Assembly: GCA_018702955.1 (NCBI GenBank) | Contig: JABJEK010000009.1 | Location: forward strand, 37,011 to 101,010 | Direction: 5' to 3' | DNA length: 64,000 nucleotides | From: Rhodospirillaceae bacterium | GTDB lineage: Bacteria; Pseudomonadota; Alphaproteobacteria; UBA6615 | Shown: in pieces, positions 21,223-29,871 of the stretch | Layout of the letters: the number at the start of each line of letters is the position of its first letter | Numbering within the stretch: the first letter of the stretch is position 1 | The notes under the pieces: generated by a model | Told to the model about the DNA's origin: nothing | The model's input: only the letters and a program-made list of their open reading frames with translations | Database searches by the model: none | Position numbers and translations under genes: made by a program

Positions 21223-23127
21223 ATGCTCGAATCCCTCCGGAACTTTTCCAAAAGCTGGGTCATGCGCGGCGTCCTCCTGGCGCTCGCCGCGACCTTCGTC
21301 CTGTTCTTCGGGACCGACTTCGGCGGCGGCGGCGGCGGTCATGGAGGTGGAGGAACATCCGGTGCTGCGTCGGTCGTCGAAGTCGGCGACACCAATTTTA
21401 CAGTCCACCAGGTCGGGCGCGAGTTCAACGATCAGATTCAGCGGGCATCACAATTCACCGGTCAGCAGCTCGACACCCAGACAGCCATTCAGGCAGGCCT
21501 CCTCGACCAGGCCATTGCCCAGCTGGTCACCCGCACCCTGTTTGATCAGGCAGCGCAGCAGTTGGGGGTCACGACATCCCTCGACGCCGCCGCAACGGCC
21601 ATCCGCGCCCTGCCCCAGTTCCAGGGTCAGAGCGGACGCTTCGAACGCGCCCAGTTCGAGCGTTATCTGCTACACAGCAATCAGTCCGAAGATCAGTTCG
21701 TGAACCAGGTACGCCTGGATCTCCTGCGCACCCAGTATATCGACACCATCCGTAACGCCGTCGCCGCACCGGCGCCGCTGACGGACGCCATCTTCAAGCG
21801 TCGCGGCGAGCGCCGGGTCGCCGAATTGGTCATCGTGCCGCCACGCCCCGACGCACAGGTCGGCGATCCCGACGCCGCCCAGCTTCTCGGTTTCTACGAG
21901 GCCAACAAGGACGCGTTCGAAACACCCCAGTTCCGGGTCGCGGCCATTGCCAGCATGGATGTGGAAACACTGGCGCGGGAAATCGTCATCCCCGAAGAAG
22001 ATCTGCGTGAGGAATATGCGCTGCGCGGTAACGAGTTTTTTCAGGCCGAGATCCGCGATGTCTCGCAAGCGACCTTCCTGTCGCGCGAAGATGCCCAGCG
22101 CGCAGCGACCCTGATCCAGGACGGCAAGACTTTCGTGCAGGCCGCCGAAGAGGTCTCCGGACTGCCACCCGTGGACCTCGGAAGCGTCAGCCCGTCGGAT
22201 GTGCCCATCGCCGAATTGGCCGACGCCGCCTTTGGTCTGGCAGCCAACGTGATCAGTGCCCCGGTTGAGAGCGACCTCGGCTGGCATCTCGTGCGCGCAC
22301 AGAACTTCCAGCCGGGCCGTACAGTCCCGTTTGAAGAGGTCCGCGAGGCACTGCGCACCGAATTGGCGCTGGATGAAGCGCGCGACGGGATTTTCGACGT
22401 CCTCAATGACGTCGAGGACGGGCTTGCGGGCGGAGCGTCGCTCGAAGAAGTCGCACGCGACAGCAACCTCACCCGCACCCGGGTCGACGGCGTGGCGCGC
22501 ACCGGCCACCTGCGGACCGAGCAGGCCGACCCGGACGGTGCCGTGACCGCCGAACTGGTCCAGCGCCTGTTTACGATCGACGCCACCGGAATTACCGAGA
22601 CGATCGAAGGACGCGACGGCGGGTTCATCGTGGTGCGTCTCGATGAAATCGTTGCCCCGCGCATCCCCTCGATCGATGAGGTTCGCGAACTGGCGATCAC
22701 CGCATGGAAGGCCGATCGCGTCGCCGCGATCGCCGAAGAAACCGCACAGAAAATCGCGGACCGGGCGCGTGGCGGCGAAAGCCTCGAGACTCTGGCCGGC
22801 GAATTCAACGCCCGGTTCGAACGCACACCGGCCTTTGACCGCACCGGCGACGGCTCAACCATCTCCACCGAACTGATCGCCTCGGTATTCGAGGCCAACC
22901 GTGGGGAAATCGTCGAACAGCCGCTCTCCAACGGTGCCGCCGTCGCCAAGCTGATCGACATCGAGCCCGCCGATATGACGGACCCGGCGCGCGCGGACAT
23001 GTCTGCGGTATTGACCGGACAGATCGCCAACGATCTGGTGACCCAGTTATCGATCGCGTTACAGGACGAGATCGGTGTCGACATCGACCGGGATGCGCTT
23101 GAAGACGCGTTCCAACCGCAAAGATAA
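21223..23127 (+). CDS. ppiD: PpiD-type periplasmic peptidyl-prolyl isomerase/chaperone
   Basis: A 634-residue protein anchored by one N-terminal membrane helix (about 13-30), followed by a Gly-rich linker, a SurA_N-like chaperone region (about 45-190), a parvulin-like domain (about 240-360) and a second helical region. It helps proteins leaving SecYEG to fold. The ATG at 21223 is used because it directly precedes the family start MLESLRNFSKSWVMRG. trpE starts 14 bases after the stop, so the two are probably co-transcribed. Confidence 0.92.
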   Translation: MLESLRNFSKSWVMRGVLLALAATFVLFFGTDFGGGGGGHGGGGTSGAASVVEVGDTNFTVHQVGREFNDQIQRASQFTGQQLDTQTAIQAGLLDQAIAQLVTRTLFDQAAQQLGVTTSLDAAATAIRALPQFQGQSGRFERAQFERYLLHSNQSEDQFVNQVRLDLLRTQYIDTIRNAVAAPAPLTDAIFKRRGERRVAELVIVPPRPDAQVGDPDAAQLLGFYEANKDAFETPQFRVAAIASMDVETLAREIVIPEEDLREEYALRGNEFFQAEIRDVSQATFLSREDAQRAATLIQDGKTFVQAAEEVSGLPPVDLGSVSPSDVPIAELADAAFGLAANVISAPVESDLGWHLVRAQNFQPGRTVPFEEVREALRTELALDEARDGIFDVLNDVEDGLAGGASLEEVARDSNLTRTRVDGVARTGHLRTEQADPDGAVTAELVQRLFTIDATGITETIEGRDGGFIVVRLDEIVAPRIPSIDEVRELAITAWKADRVAAIAEETAQKIADRARGGESLETLAGEFNARFERTPAFDRTGDGSTISTELIASVFEANRGEIVEQPLSNGAAVAKLIDIEPADMTDPARADMSAVLTGQIANDLVTQLSIALQDEIGVDIDRDALEDAFQPQR

Positions 23128-23141
23128 TCCGGCGCACCGAC

Positions 23142-24647
23142 GTGACCCTGCAAACCGCTACCGACACCGAATCCTTCGCCGCACGCTACGCCAACGGTGA
23201 ACCCCAGCTCGTCTGGACGGAACTGGTGGCCGACCTCGAGACGCCGGTCTCGGCGCTGCTCAAGCTCGCCGATGACGAACAACATTCGATCCTGCTTGAA
23301 TCGGTCGAGGGTGGTGCCGTACGCGGCCGTTATTCGATTCTGGCATTCTCACCGGATCTGATCTGGCGCTGCACCGGCGAAAGCGCGGAGATAAATCGCA
23401 ATGCCCGCACGTCACCCGACATGTTCGAACCGATGGAGGGCCGCAGTCTCGATCTGCTTTCGGCGCTTGTCGACGAATGCCGGATCGAAATTCCGCCGGA
23501 ACTCCCGCCGATGGCGGCGGGATTGTTCGGCTATTTCTCCTACGACGCGGTACGCCTCATGGAACGGCTGCCCGACGACAACCCGGATTCGATCGATATC
23601 CCGGATTCGGTGTTCTTCCGCCCCACGATCATCGCCGTTTTCGACAACGTCGCCGACAAGGTCACGCTGGTCACACCGGTCTGGGCCGATCCCGCCGTCG
23701 ATTGCGACCGCGCCTATGCGGATGCCTGCGCCCGGCTTGATGCGGCCGTCGAGGATTTCGACCGGGGCATGCCCCGGATCGCCTCCGTGCCCGAGGGTTC
23801 CGAGATCGAGATCACCCCGGTATCGAACCGCAGTCAGGGCGAATATCACGCCATGGTCGAGGCGGCGAAGGAGTATGTCCGCGCCGGTGATGTCTTCCAG
23901 GTCGTGCCCTCCCAGCGTTTCAGCTTCCCGTTCGATCTGCCACCGACGGCGCTCTATCGCTCGTTACGCCGGCTCAACCCCTCGCCGTTCCTGTTCGTTC
24001 TTAACGTCGGGGGTTTCTCCCTCGTCGGATCGAGCCCTGAAATTCTCGTCCGCCTGCGCGACGACACGGTCACGGTGCGGCCCATCGCCGGTACCCGGCC
24101 GCGTGGCGCCACGCCCGATGCCGATGCGGCAATGGCCGAAGAACTTCTGAGCGACCCCAAGGAGTTGGCGGAACACCTGATGCTGCTCGATCTGGGCCGA
24201 AACGATGTAGGCCGCGTCTCCGAGATCGGCTCAGTCGAGGTCACGGAAGAATTCACCATCGAGCGCTACAGCCATGTCATGCACATCGTCTCCAACGTGC
24301 AGGGGAAGGTAAAACCCGGCACCCGCGCGGTCGACGCCCTGGCCGCGGGTTTTCCCGCCGGCACGGTGTCGGGCGCACCGAAAATCCGGGCGATGGAAAT
24401 CATCGACGAGTTGGAAGACGAGCGCCGGAGCTTTTATGCCGGCGCGGTCGGTTATTTCGCGGCCGACGGCAGCATGGATACCTGCATCACCCTGCGCACG
24501 GCGCTGATCAAGGATGGCATGATGTATGTTCAGGCCGGCGGCGGCGTGGTCGCGGATTCAGACCCCGAGGCCGAGTATCAGGAAAGCCAGAACAAGGCTC
24601 GCGCGCTCATCCGCGCGGCCGAACAGGCCCACCGTTTCGTCAATTAG
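23142..24647 (+). CDS. trpE: Anthranilate synthase component I
   Basis: Makes anthranilate from chorismate with TrpG. The 501-residue protein has the N-terminal tryptophan-site LLES element near 50-55, GLFGYFSYDAVRLMERLP, and the chorismate-binding domain with PIAGTRPRGATPDADAAM, ELLSDPKELAEHLMLLDLGR and FPAGTVSGAPKIRAMEIID. It starts with GTG. It has no leader of its own, lying 14 bases after ppiD. Its partner trpG lies 1.8 kb further on, beyond two opposite-strand genes. Confidence 0.97.
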   Translation: MTLQTATDTESFAARYANGEPQLVWTELVADLETPVSALLKLADDEQHSILLESVEGGAVRGRYSILAFSPDLIWRCTGESAEINRNARTSPDMFEPMEGRSLDLLSALVDECRIEIPPELPPMAAGLFGYFSYDAVRLMERLPDDNPDSIDIPDSVFFRPTIIAVFDNVADKVTLVTPVWADPAVDCDRAYADACARLDAAVEDFDRGMPRIASVPEGSEIEITPVSNRSQGEYHAMVEAAKEYVRAGDVFQVVPSQRFSFPFDLPPTALYRSLRRLNPSPFLFVLNVGGFSLVGSSPEILVRLRDDTVTVRPIAGTRPRGATPDADAAMAEELLSDPKELAEHLMLLDLGRNDVGRVSEIGSVEVTEEFTIERYSHVMHIVSNVQGKVKPGTRAVDALAAGFPAGTVSGAPKIRAMEIIDELEDERRSFYAGAVGYFAADGSMDTCITLRTALIKDGMMYVQAGGGVVADSDPEAEYQESQNKARALIRAAEQAHRFVN

Positions 24648-24654
24648 ACGCGGT

Positions 24655-25011
24655 TCAAGCGGATCCACCAACTTCGATCCCGATCGCCTCGTCATACGCC
24701 ACGAAGGCGTTTTCCATGCCGATCAGCACCCGGGTGATGTGGAAATACGGCGTCATGAACAACGGGCCGTCCTTAATTTCTTCCCACATGCAGTGGTAAT
24801 CGAACAGCGACTGGAAGTGGCAGATCACGAAGTCGGAGCATTCACCGCTAAGCGCGTCCGCGTCGTGCCAGACGACGCTTACTTTTGGATGCCCGGCGAT
24901 GATTTCCTGCAGCGCCAGCCAGTGGGCGGCGCGCGCCTCGCGTGAGAGCTGGAGATAGGTCGCCTCGACCTTCAACTCGACCACGGCAACGGTGACAGGT
25001 TCATCGGCCAT
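24655..25011 (-). CDS. Darcynin-like small protein of unknown function
   Basis: A soluble protein of 118 residues. The pattern of TYLQLSREARAAHW, then HDADALSGECSDFVICHF, and PYFHITRVLIGMEN resembles the darcynin family, whose function is unknown and whose fold looks like a ferredoxin-type alpha-beta barrel. The ATG at 25011 is used because GGGAG lies about 7 bases upstream; an ATG five codons earlier lacks one. It converges on trpE with a 7-base gap between stops. Confidence 0.65.
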   Translation of the reverse strand: MADEPVTVAVVELKVEATYLQLSREARAAHWLALQEIIAGHPKVSVVWHDADALSGECSDFVICHFQSLFDYHCMWEEIKDGPLFMTPYFHITRVLIGMENAFVAYDEAIGIEVGGSA

Positions 25012-25137
25012 GGGCCACTCCCTCATTTATCAGTTGATCAATTAGCGACAGAGCATATCACCCCGATCGGTGACGGGCGATGTAAGCTGCCGGGCCATAA
25101 CGACGAAGCACGAAGCTATCTGCCGAAATCCTGGTCG

Positions 25138-26199
25138 CTAATTTCGCGCGCGCTCTTTGTCAGCGACGAGCCGCAAGGCCACGGCGCTGACGGGGACCAG
25201 CGCAAATCCACGCGCCCGCACATCCGGCAGCCATTCGGCCAGGGCCTCGATCGTCGCATCCTTGGGGTGGCCGATTGCAATCGCATGTCCCCGGCGGCGC
25301 GCGATCTCCTCGACCTGATCCAGGGCGGCCCGCACCGCGATCGGCGACGGGTCATGATCGAGAAACACGTCGCGTTGCAGCGCCGGTATTCCCTGACGTT
25401 CGGCCTCGGCGTGGGCCACGGTCGCGCCTGACGTTCGGCTGTCGAGGAAGAGCAGGCCCCTGCCGCGCAGTTTCGACATCACGGCGGCCATCGACGGCCG
25501 ATCCGCCGTCGCCTTGCTGCCCATGTGGTTGTTGATGCCGACGAACCGTGTGAACTGAGACAGGTTCCAATCGATCCGGCGATCTAGCTCTTCCGGCGTC
25601 AGGCTGGTCAGAAGCGCATGGGGGCCCGGATCCGCGCCGGGTCCGGGCTCCATGGGCACGTGGACGAGCAATTCATGTCCCGCCGCACGGGCAGCCCCGG
25701 TCTGGGCGTCAAGATTACCGGCATAGGCGAGATAGGCGAGCGTCAGCGGTGCCGGCAGGCCGGTGGTCCGCTCAGAACGTGACCGATCGAGCCCCATATC
25801 GTCGATCACGATCGCGATCATCGGCTGGCCCGGTGCGACGGAGGCCGGCGTGGCATTCAGCAGCCAGTTCTTTGCCGGGGCCGTCACCGAGGGCGATACC
25901 TGAGGCGGCACCTGTGGCGGCACTGCGGCGACCTGCGGTGGTGGTTGTACTCCCGCTTGTGCCGGCGGATAGGCCGGGGCGGCCGGCACCTGAACGGTCG
26001 CGACGCGCGGCACCGAGGTATCGCGCGTGCCGGGTCCAAACATCAAGATCGCCACGAGCGCGATGACCGCAACACTCAGCGCACCCGCCGTGACCCACAC
26101 CAGCCCCAGCAGACGCGGCGGCCTTGGTTTGACCCGGCGGGGCTTCCTTTTGGCCGGTTTGCGCGGCGTGGGCTTGGTTTTGCGGGCCGATTTGGCCAT
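25138..26199 (-). CDS. Divergent polysaccharide deacetylase family protein
   Basis: A 353-residue membrane-anchored protein of the YibQ/DUF610 family. The first 30 residues are strongly basic and Pro-rich, then comes one membrane helix (about 33-55), a Pro-rich linker (about 65-115) and the catalytic-fold domain. The domain has IAIVIDDMGLD with the paired Asp, NNHMGSKATADRP, LLFLDSRTS and HAIAIGHPKDATIEAL. The role is probably in envelope glycan metabolism; activity in this family is little studied. It is divergent from trpG. Confidence 0.88.
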   Translation of the reverse strand: MAKSARKTKPTPRKPAKRKPRRVKPRPPRLLGLVWVTAGALSVAVIALVAILMFGPGTRDTSVPRVATVQVPAAPAYPPAQAGVQPPPQVAAVPPQVPPQVSPSVTAPAKNWLLNATPASVAPGQPMIAIVIDDMGLDRSRSERTTGLPAPLTLAYLAYAGNLDAQTGAARAAGHELLVHVPMEPGPGADPGPHALLTSLTPEELDRRIDWNLSQFTRFVGINNHMGSKATADRPSMAAVMSKLRGRGLLFLDSRTSGATVAHAEAERQGIPALQRDVFLDHDPSPIAVRAALDQVEEIARRRGHAIAIGHPKDATIEALAEWLPDVRARGFALVPVSAVALRLVADKERARN

Positions 26200-26338
26200 G
26201 GCGTGGCGACTCGTTTCTGGGATGGCCCGCCAGGAAGACAGACAATTGGGGCACGCTTATGACAGATTCGCACGTGTTCGGCCCCGTTAGACCCCCGCCC
26301 ACAAAATTCCGCGACCAATCGAGCACGCCCACTCTGCT

Positions 26339-26366
26339 TTGCCGCCCCGGACAACGCTGTTATAAG
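26339..26366 (+). promoter_or_regulatory. Candidate sigma-70 promoter for trpGDC
   Basis: TTGCCG (26339-26344) and TATAAG (26361-26366) are separated by 16 bases. The -10 element matches the consensus in five of six positions. Transcription would start near 26373, at the foot of the hairpin at 26375-26402. Confidence 0.5.
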
Positions 26367-26374
26367 TCTCCGCC

Positions 26375-26402
26375 CCGCGATCATGCACTGGTAGGGTCGC
26401 GG
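26375..26402 (+). promoter_or_regulatory. Leader hairpin holding a Met-His-Trp-stop mini-frame before trpG
   Basis: CCGCGA (26375-26380) and TCGCGG (26397-26402) form a perfect 6-bp stem. Its 16-base loop holds ATG CAC TGG TAG (26383-26394), a three-codon frame with one Trp codon. It lies 42 bases before the trpG start in the expected leader. A tryptophan-sensing role is only a suggestion: no ribosome-binding site precedes the mini-frame and no second hairpin with a T-run is seen. Confidence 0.3.
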
Positions 26403-26436
26403 CACGAAACTCAAGAACGCCGGACAACCCGTTGAG

Positions 26437-27066
26437 ATGTTTCTCTTAATCGATAACTACGACAGCTTTACCTACAACCTCGTCCACTTCCTGGGTGAGC
26501 TCGGGGTGACCTGTGATGTCCGGCGCAACGATACCCTGTCGCCGGACGAGGCGCTCGCACTTGCCCCCGAGGCGATCGTGATTTCGCCCGGGCCGTCCGA
26601 TCCCGATCATGCCGGCATTTGTCTCGACCTGGTGGCGAAGGCAGCAGAAGCACGCATGCCCGTGCTCGGGGTTTGCCTGGGACATCAGACCATCGGCCAG
26701 GCCTTTGGCGGCAAGATCATCCGCGCGCCCGAACCGATGCATGGCAAGGTCGATCAGGTGCGTCATGGCGGCCAGAGCCTGTTTCGCGGGCTGCCGAACC
26801 CGGTCGAGGCCACCCGGTATCACTCGCTCGCCGTCGATCGCGCAACGCTTCCGGATTGCTTCGAAATCACCGCCCACACGTCTGACGACGTGATCATGGG
26901 CCTGAGCCACAAGGACCTGCCGATCCACGGCGTGCAATTCCACCCGGAGAGCATCGCGACGGAAGCGGGCCATGATTTGCTGGCAAACTTTGTTGAACTT
27001 GCAACCGGCCAACCGGTGGAAGCGTATGGCGACGACACGCGCGCCGGAGAGATGATGGCGTTATGA
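26437..27066 (+). CDS. trpG: Anthranilate synthase component II (glutamine amidotransferase)
   Basis: Supplies ammonia from glutamine to TrpE. The 209-residue class I amidotransferase has nucleophile C80 in LGVCLGHQTIGQAFGG and the triad H169/E171 in GVQFHPES. The N-terminus LLIDNYDSFTYNLVHFLGEL is typical. It may also serve p-aminobenzoate synthase (PabA role). Its stop overlaps the trpD start by four bases (ATGA). Confidence 0.96.
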   Translation: MFLLIDNYDSFTYNLVHFLGELGVTCDVRRNDTLSPDEALALAPEAIVISPGPSDPDHAGICLDLVAKAAEARMPVLGVCLGHQTIGQAFGGKIIRAPEPMHGKVDQVRHGGQSLFRGLPNPVEATRYHSLAVDRATLPDCFEITAHTSDDVIMGLSHKDLPIHGVQFHPESIATEAGHDLLANFVELATGQPVEAYGDDTRAGEMMAL

Positions 27067-28094
27067 GCTCTGATATGGACGATCTGAAACCGCTTCTCGC
27101 GCGGGTCGCCGACGGCGGCACGCTGGGCGAGGACGAGGCCGAGATGGCCTTCGACATCATCATGTCCGGGAACGCCACGCCGGCCCAGATCGGCGCCTTC
27201 CTGATGGCGCTGCGCCTGCGCGGCGAGACGGTCGGCGAAATCACAGGCGCGGCGCGTGCCATGCGAGCCAAGGCTCACATCATCGACGCCCCCGAGGGTG
27301 CGATGGATATCGTCGGCACCGGCGGCGACGGCACCGGCACGCTCAACATCTCCACCGCCTCCGCGATTGTCGTGGCGGGTTGCGGCGTGCCCGTTGCCAA
27401 GCATGGCAACCGGGCCCTGAGTTCCAAAACCGGCGCGGCCGATGTGCTGACCGAGCTGGGCATCAACATCGACGCGGATTTCGAACTGGTTCGGGAATCG
27501 ATCTGGGAAAACAATCTCGGCTTCCTGATGGCGCCACGCCACCACAGCGCCATGCGCAATGTCGCCGGGCCGCGCGTCGAGCTGGGGACCCGCACGATCT
27601 TCAATCTCCTCGGCCCCCTGTCGAACCCCTCCCTGGTCAAACGCCAGATGACCGGCGTGTTCGCCCCGCAATGGACCGAACCCATGGCCCATGTGCTCGG
27701 CAATCTGGGCCTGACACGCGCCTGGGTGGTGCACGGATCCGACGGCACCGACGAGCTGACCACGACGGGGCCCTCCCGCGTGTCCGAGCTCAAGGACGGC
27801 AAGGTGACGACCTATGAAGTCAATCCAGAGGACGCCGACCTGCCGCGCGGAACACTCGAAGACATCAAGGGTGGCGACGCCGCCTACAACGCCGCTGCCG
27901 TACACGAATTGCTCGACGGCAAGCCGAGCGCGTACCGCAACGCCGTGATCCTGACGGCCGCCGGCTCCCTGATGATCGCCGACAAGGCCGAAGACCTCCT
28001 GAGCGGCGCGCTGATCGCCCGCGAGGCGATCGATTCCGGTGCCGCGCGTGATTGCCTCGCGCGGCTCGTCGAGATCACCAACCGGGGCACGTGA
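27063..28094 (+). CDS. trpD: Anthranilate phosphoribosyltransferase
   Basis: Transfers phosphoribose from PRPP to anthranilate, the second step of tryptophan synthesis. The 343-residue protein has the [18 protein letters not shown] loop, [21 protein letters not shown] and NLLGPLSNP. It is translationally coupled to trpG; trpC begins one base after its stop. Confidence 0.97.
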   Translation: MSSDMDDLKPLLARVADGGTLGEDEAEMAFDIIMSGNATPAQIGAFLMALRLRGETVGEITGAARAMRAKAHIIDAPEGAMDIVGTGGDGTGTLNISTASAIVVAGCGVPVAKHGNRALSSKTGAADVLTELGINIDADFELVRESIWENNLGFLMAPRHHSAMRNVAGPRVELGTRTIFNLLGPLSNPSLVKRQMTGVFAPQWTEPMAHVLGNLGLTRAWVVHGSDGTDELTTTGPSRVSELKDGKVTTYEVNPEDADLPRGTLEDIKGGDAAYNAAAVHELLDGKPSAYRNAVILTAAGSLMIADKAEDLLSGALIAREAIDSGAARDCLARLVEITNRGT

Positions 28095-28095
28095 A

Positions 28096-28911
28096 ATGTC
28101 TGACGTGCTCACCAAGATCAACAACGACAAGCGCGCGCATATCGCCGCGTGCAAGGCCGAGACGTCACTGGCGACGCTCGAAGATCGCGCCCGCAACGCA
28201 GGCCAGACCCGGGGCTTCGCGCGCCGGCTGGCCGAGCGTGCCGCGGCCGGGCGCTTTGGCCTGATCGCCGAGATCAAGAAGGCCAGCCCAAGCAAGGGGC
28301 TGATCCGCGAAGACTTCGATCCGCCGACGATCGCGAAGGCCTATGAGGCCGGCGGAGCGACCTGCATGTCCGTGTTGACCGACACACCTTATTTCCAGGG
28401 CCGCGACGAGGACCTGATCGCCGCCCGCGCCGCGGTATCGCTACCTGCGCTCCGCAAGGACTTCATGCTCGACACCTATCAGGTGGTCGAGGCCCGCGCG
28501 CTGGGCGCGGACTGCATATTGTTGATCATGGCGGGCATCGAGGATTCCCAGGCCGCCGAGCTCGCCGCCGCCGCCCATGATTGGGGCATGGACGTGCTGG
28601 TCGAGGTGCACAATGCCGAGGAGCTCGACCGGGCGCTCGACGTCGACGGCGACCTGATCGGCATCAACAACCGAAACCTCAAGACCCTCACCGTCGATCT
28701 GGCGACGACGGAAGAACTCGCCCCGCGCGTGCCGTCCGACCGGGTGCTGGTCTGCGAGAGTGGGCTGTTCACGCCCGACGATCTGGTGCGTATGTCCGGT
28801 GTCGGCGCGCGGTGTTTTCTCATCGGCGAATCCCTGATGCGCCAGGACGATATCTCCAGCGCCGTCCGCGATCTTCTGGCGCCCGGCGAAACCCTGCAGG
28901 AAAGCGCCTGA
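28096..28911 (+). CDS. trpC: Indole-3-glycerol phosphate synthase
   Basis: Closes the indole ring. The 271-residue barrel has [20 protein letters not shown] (catalytic Lys), [28 protein letters not shown] and VCESGLF. The ATG at 28096 follows the trpD stop by one base; an upstream in-frame start at 28039 lies inside trpD. It is a stand-alone TrpC without fused TrpF. Confidence 0.96.
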   Translation: MSDVLTKINNDKRAHIAACKAETSLATLEDRARNAGQTRGFARRLAERAAAGRFGLIAEIKKASPSKGLIREDFDPPTIAKAYEAGGATCMSVLTDTPYFQGRDEDLIAARAAVSLPALRKDFMLDTYQVVEARALGADCILLIMAGIEDSQAAELAAAAHDWGMDVLVEVHNAEELDRALDVDGDLIGINNRNLKTLTVDLATTEELAPRVPSDRVLVCESGLFTPDDLVRMSGVGARCFLIGESLMRQDDISSAVRDLLAPGETLQESA

Positions 28912-28912
28912 T

Positions 28913-29416
28913 ATGGCACCCGATAACGCTAACCAAAGCGGCGACAAACTCACGCATATCGACGCGGATGGTAACGCCCGCATGGTCGACGTTTCGGACA
29001 AGGACGTCACCCGCCGCACGGCGACCGCCGGCTGCCGGGTGATCATGCAGCCCGAGACAATCGCGCTGATCCGTGACGGCGCGGTCAAGAAGGGCGATGT
29101 CCTGTCGATAGCCCGGATCGCGGGCATCATGGGCGCGAAGAAGACTTCCGAGCTGATCCCGCTATGTCACCCCCTGCTGATCAACAAGGCCGACGTCGAG
29201 TTGTCCATCGACGACGGAGCCAACGCCGTGGTCATCGAGGCTACCGTGCGGGTCGACGGCAAGACCGGCGTCGAGATGGAGGCGCTGACGGCGGCGACCG
29301 TCGCCGCGCTCACCGTCTACGACATGGTCAAGGCGGTGGACCGGGGCACGCTGATCACGGATGTCCGCCTGCTCCACAAGGCCGGGGGCAAATCGGGCAC
29401 TTACGACGCCGCATGA
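28913..29416 (+). CDS. moaC: Cyclic pyranopterin monophosphate synthase
   Basis: Acts with MoaA in the first step of molybdenum cofactor synthesis. The 167-residue protein has [17 protein letters not shown], the [15 protein letters not shown] motif and [20 protein letters not shown] with catalytic acidic and Lys residues. It begins one base after the trpC stop. Its stop overlaps the next gene by four bases (ATGA). Confidence 0.96.
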   Translation: MAPDNANQSGDKLTHIDADGNARMVDVSDKDVTRRTATAGCRVIMQPETIALIRDGAVKKGDVLSIARIAGIMGAKKTSELIPLCHPLLINKADVELSIDDGANAVVIEATVRVDGKTGVEMEALTAATVAALTVYDMVKAVDRGTLITDVRLLHKAGGKSGTYDAA

Positions 29417-29871
29417 ACAAGAACCTCGCCATGGCTCTGTTGGTCGTCGCCGCGCTCGCAGCGCCGGCGGTTCTGGTGGGTGTCGAGTGGGCGCGAACAG
29501 TGATGGGTTTTTTCAACCTCGCGCCGGGCACGCCCTACATGCCCAATGGATTTCTGCAATTCTACCTCATCGTCGCCGGCGCGATGCTGGTCATCGCCGT
29601 CCCGTCATCAAGAAGCCTCCTGAGGCTCGGCGAACTGCGACCCACCCGGTATATCCGGAACGCCCTGATGATCCTGATCTTCTGGAAAATCATCGACGTG
29701 ACCATGCTCTCGGGTGGAGTCCCGGACCTGAATGACATGGGGTCAACGCTCGTGCTGTCCATGGGGACGTTCATCTACGGCGTCATCGCCGGGCTCGTTT
29801 TCTGGCGCATCGCCATCCGACCCCATCGTAGTTTTACGGCCATCAAAATGGCGGGAGATGCGGACGAATGA
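29413..29871 (+). CDS. Unknown four-helix membrane protein within the moaC-moeA run
   Basis: I do not recognise this 152-residue protein. It has four likely membrane helices, at about 5-25, 50-68, 84-103 and 117-138. A loop after the first reads [14 protein letters not shown]. The C-terminal tail is short and charged. Four-base overlaps link it to both moaC and moeA, so all three are almost certainly translated from one message. The layout suggests a link to molybdenum cofactor or simply an operon passenger. Codon use looks like that of its neighbours. Confidence 0.8.
   Translation: MNKNLAMALLVVAALAAPAVLVGVEWARTVMGFFNLAPGTPYMPNGFLQFYLIVAGAMLVIAVPSSRSLLRLGELRPTRYIRNALMILIFWKIIDVTMLSGGVPDLNDMGSTLVLSMGTFIYGVIAGLVFWRIAIRPHRSFTAIKMAGDADE

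Noticed and set aside
22041..23285. Open frame of 414 codons on the minus strand, Ser/Arg-rich
   Set aside because: Antisense to ppiD; composition typical of a shadow frame in high-GC DNA.
26820..28295. Open frame of 491 codons on the minus strand
   Set aside because: Antisense to trpG, trpD and trpC. No start signal or family motif.
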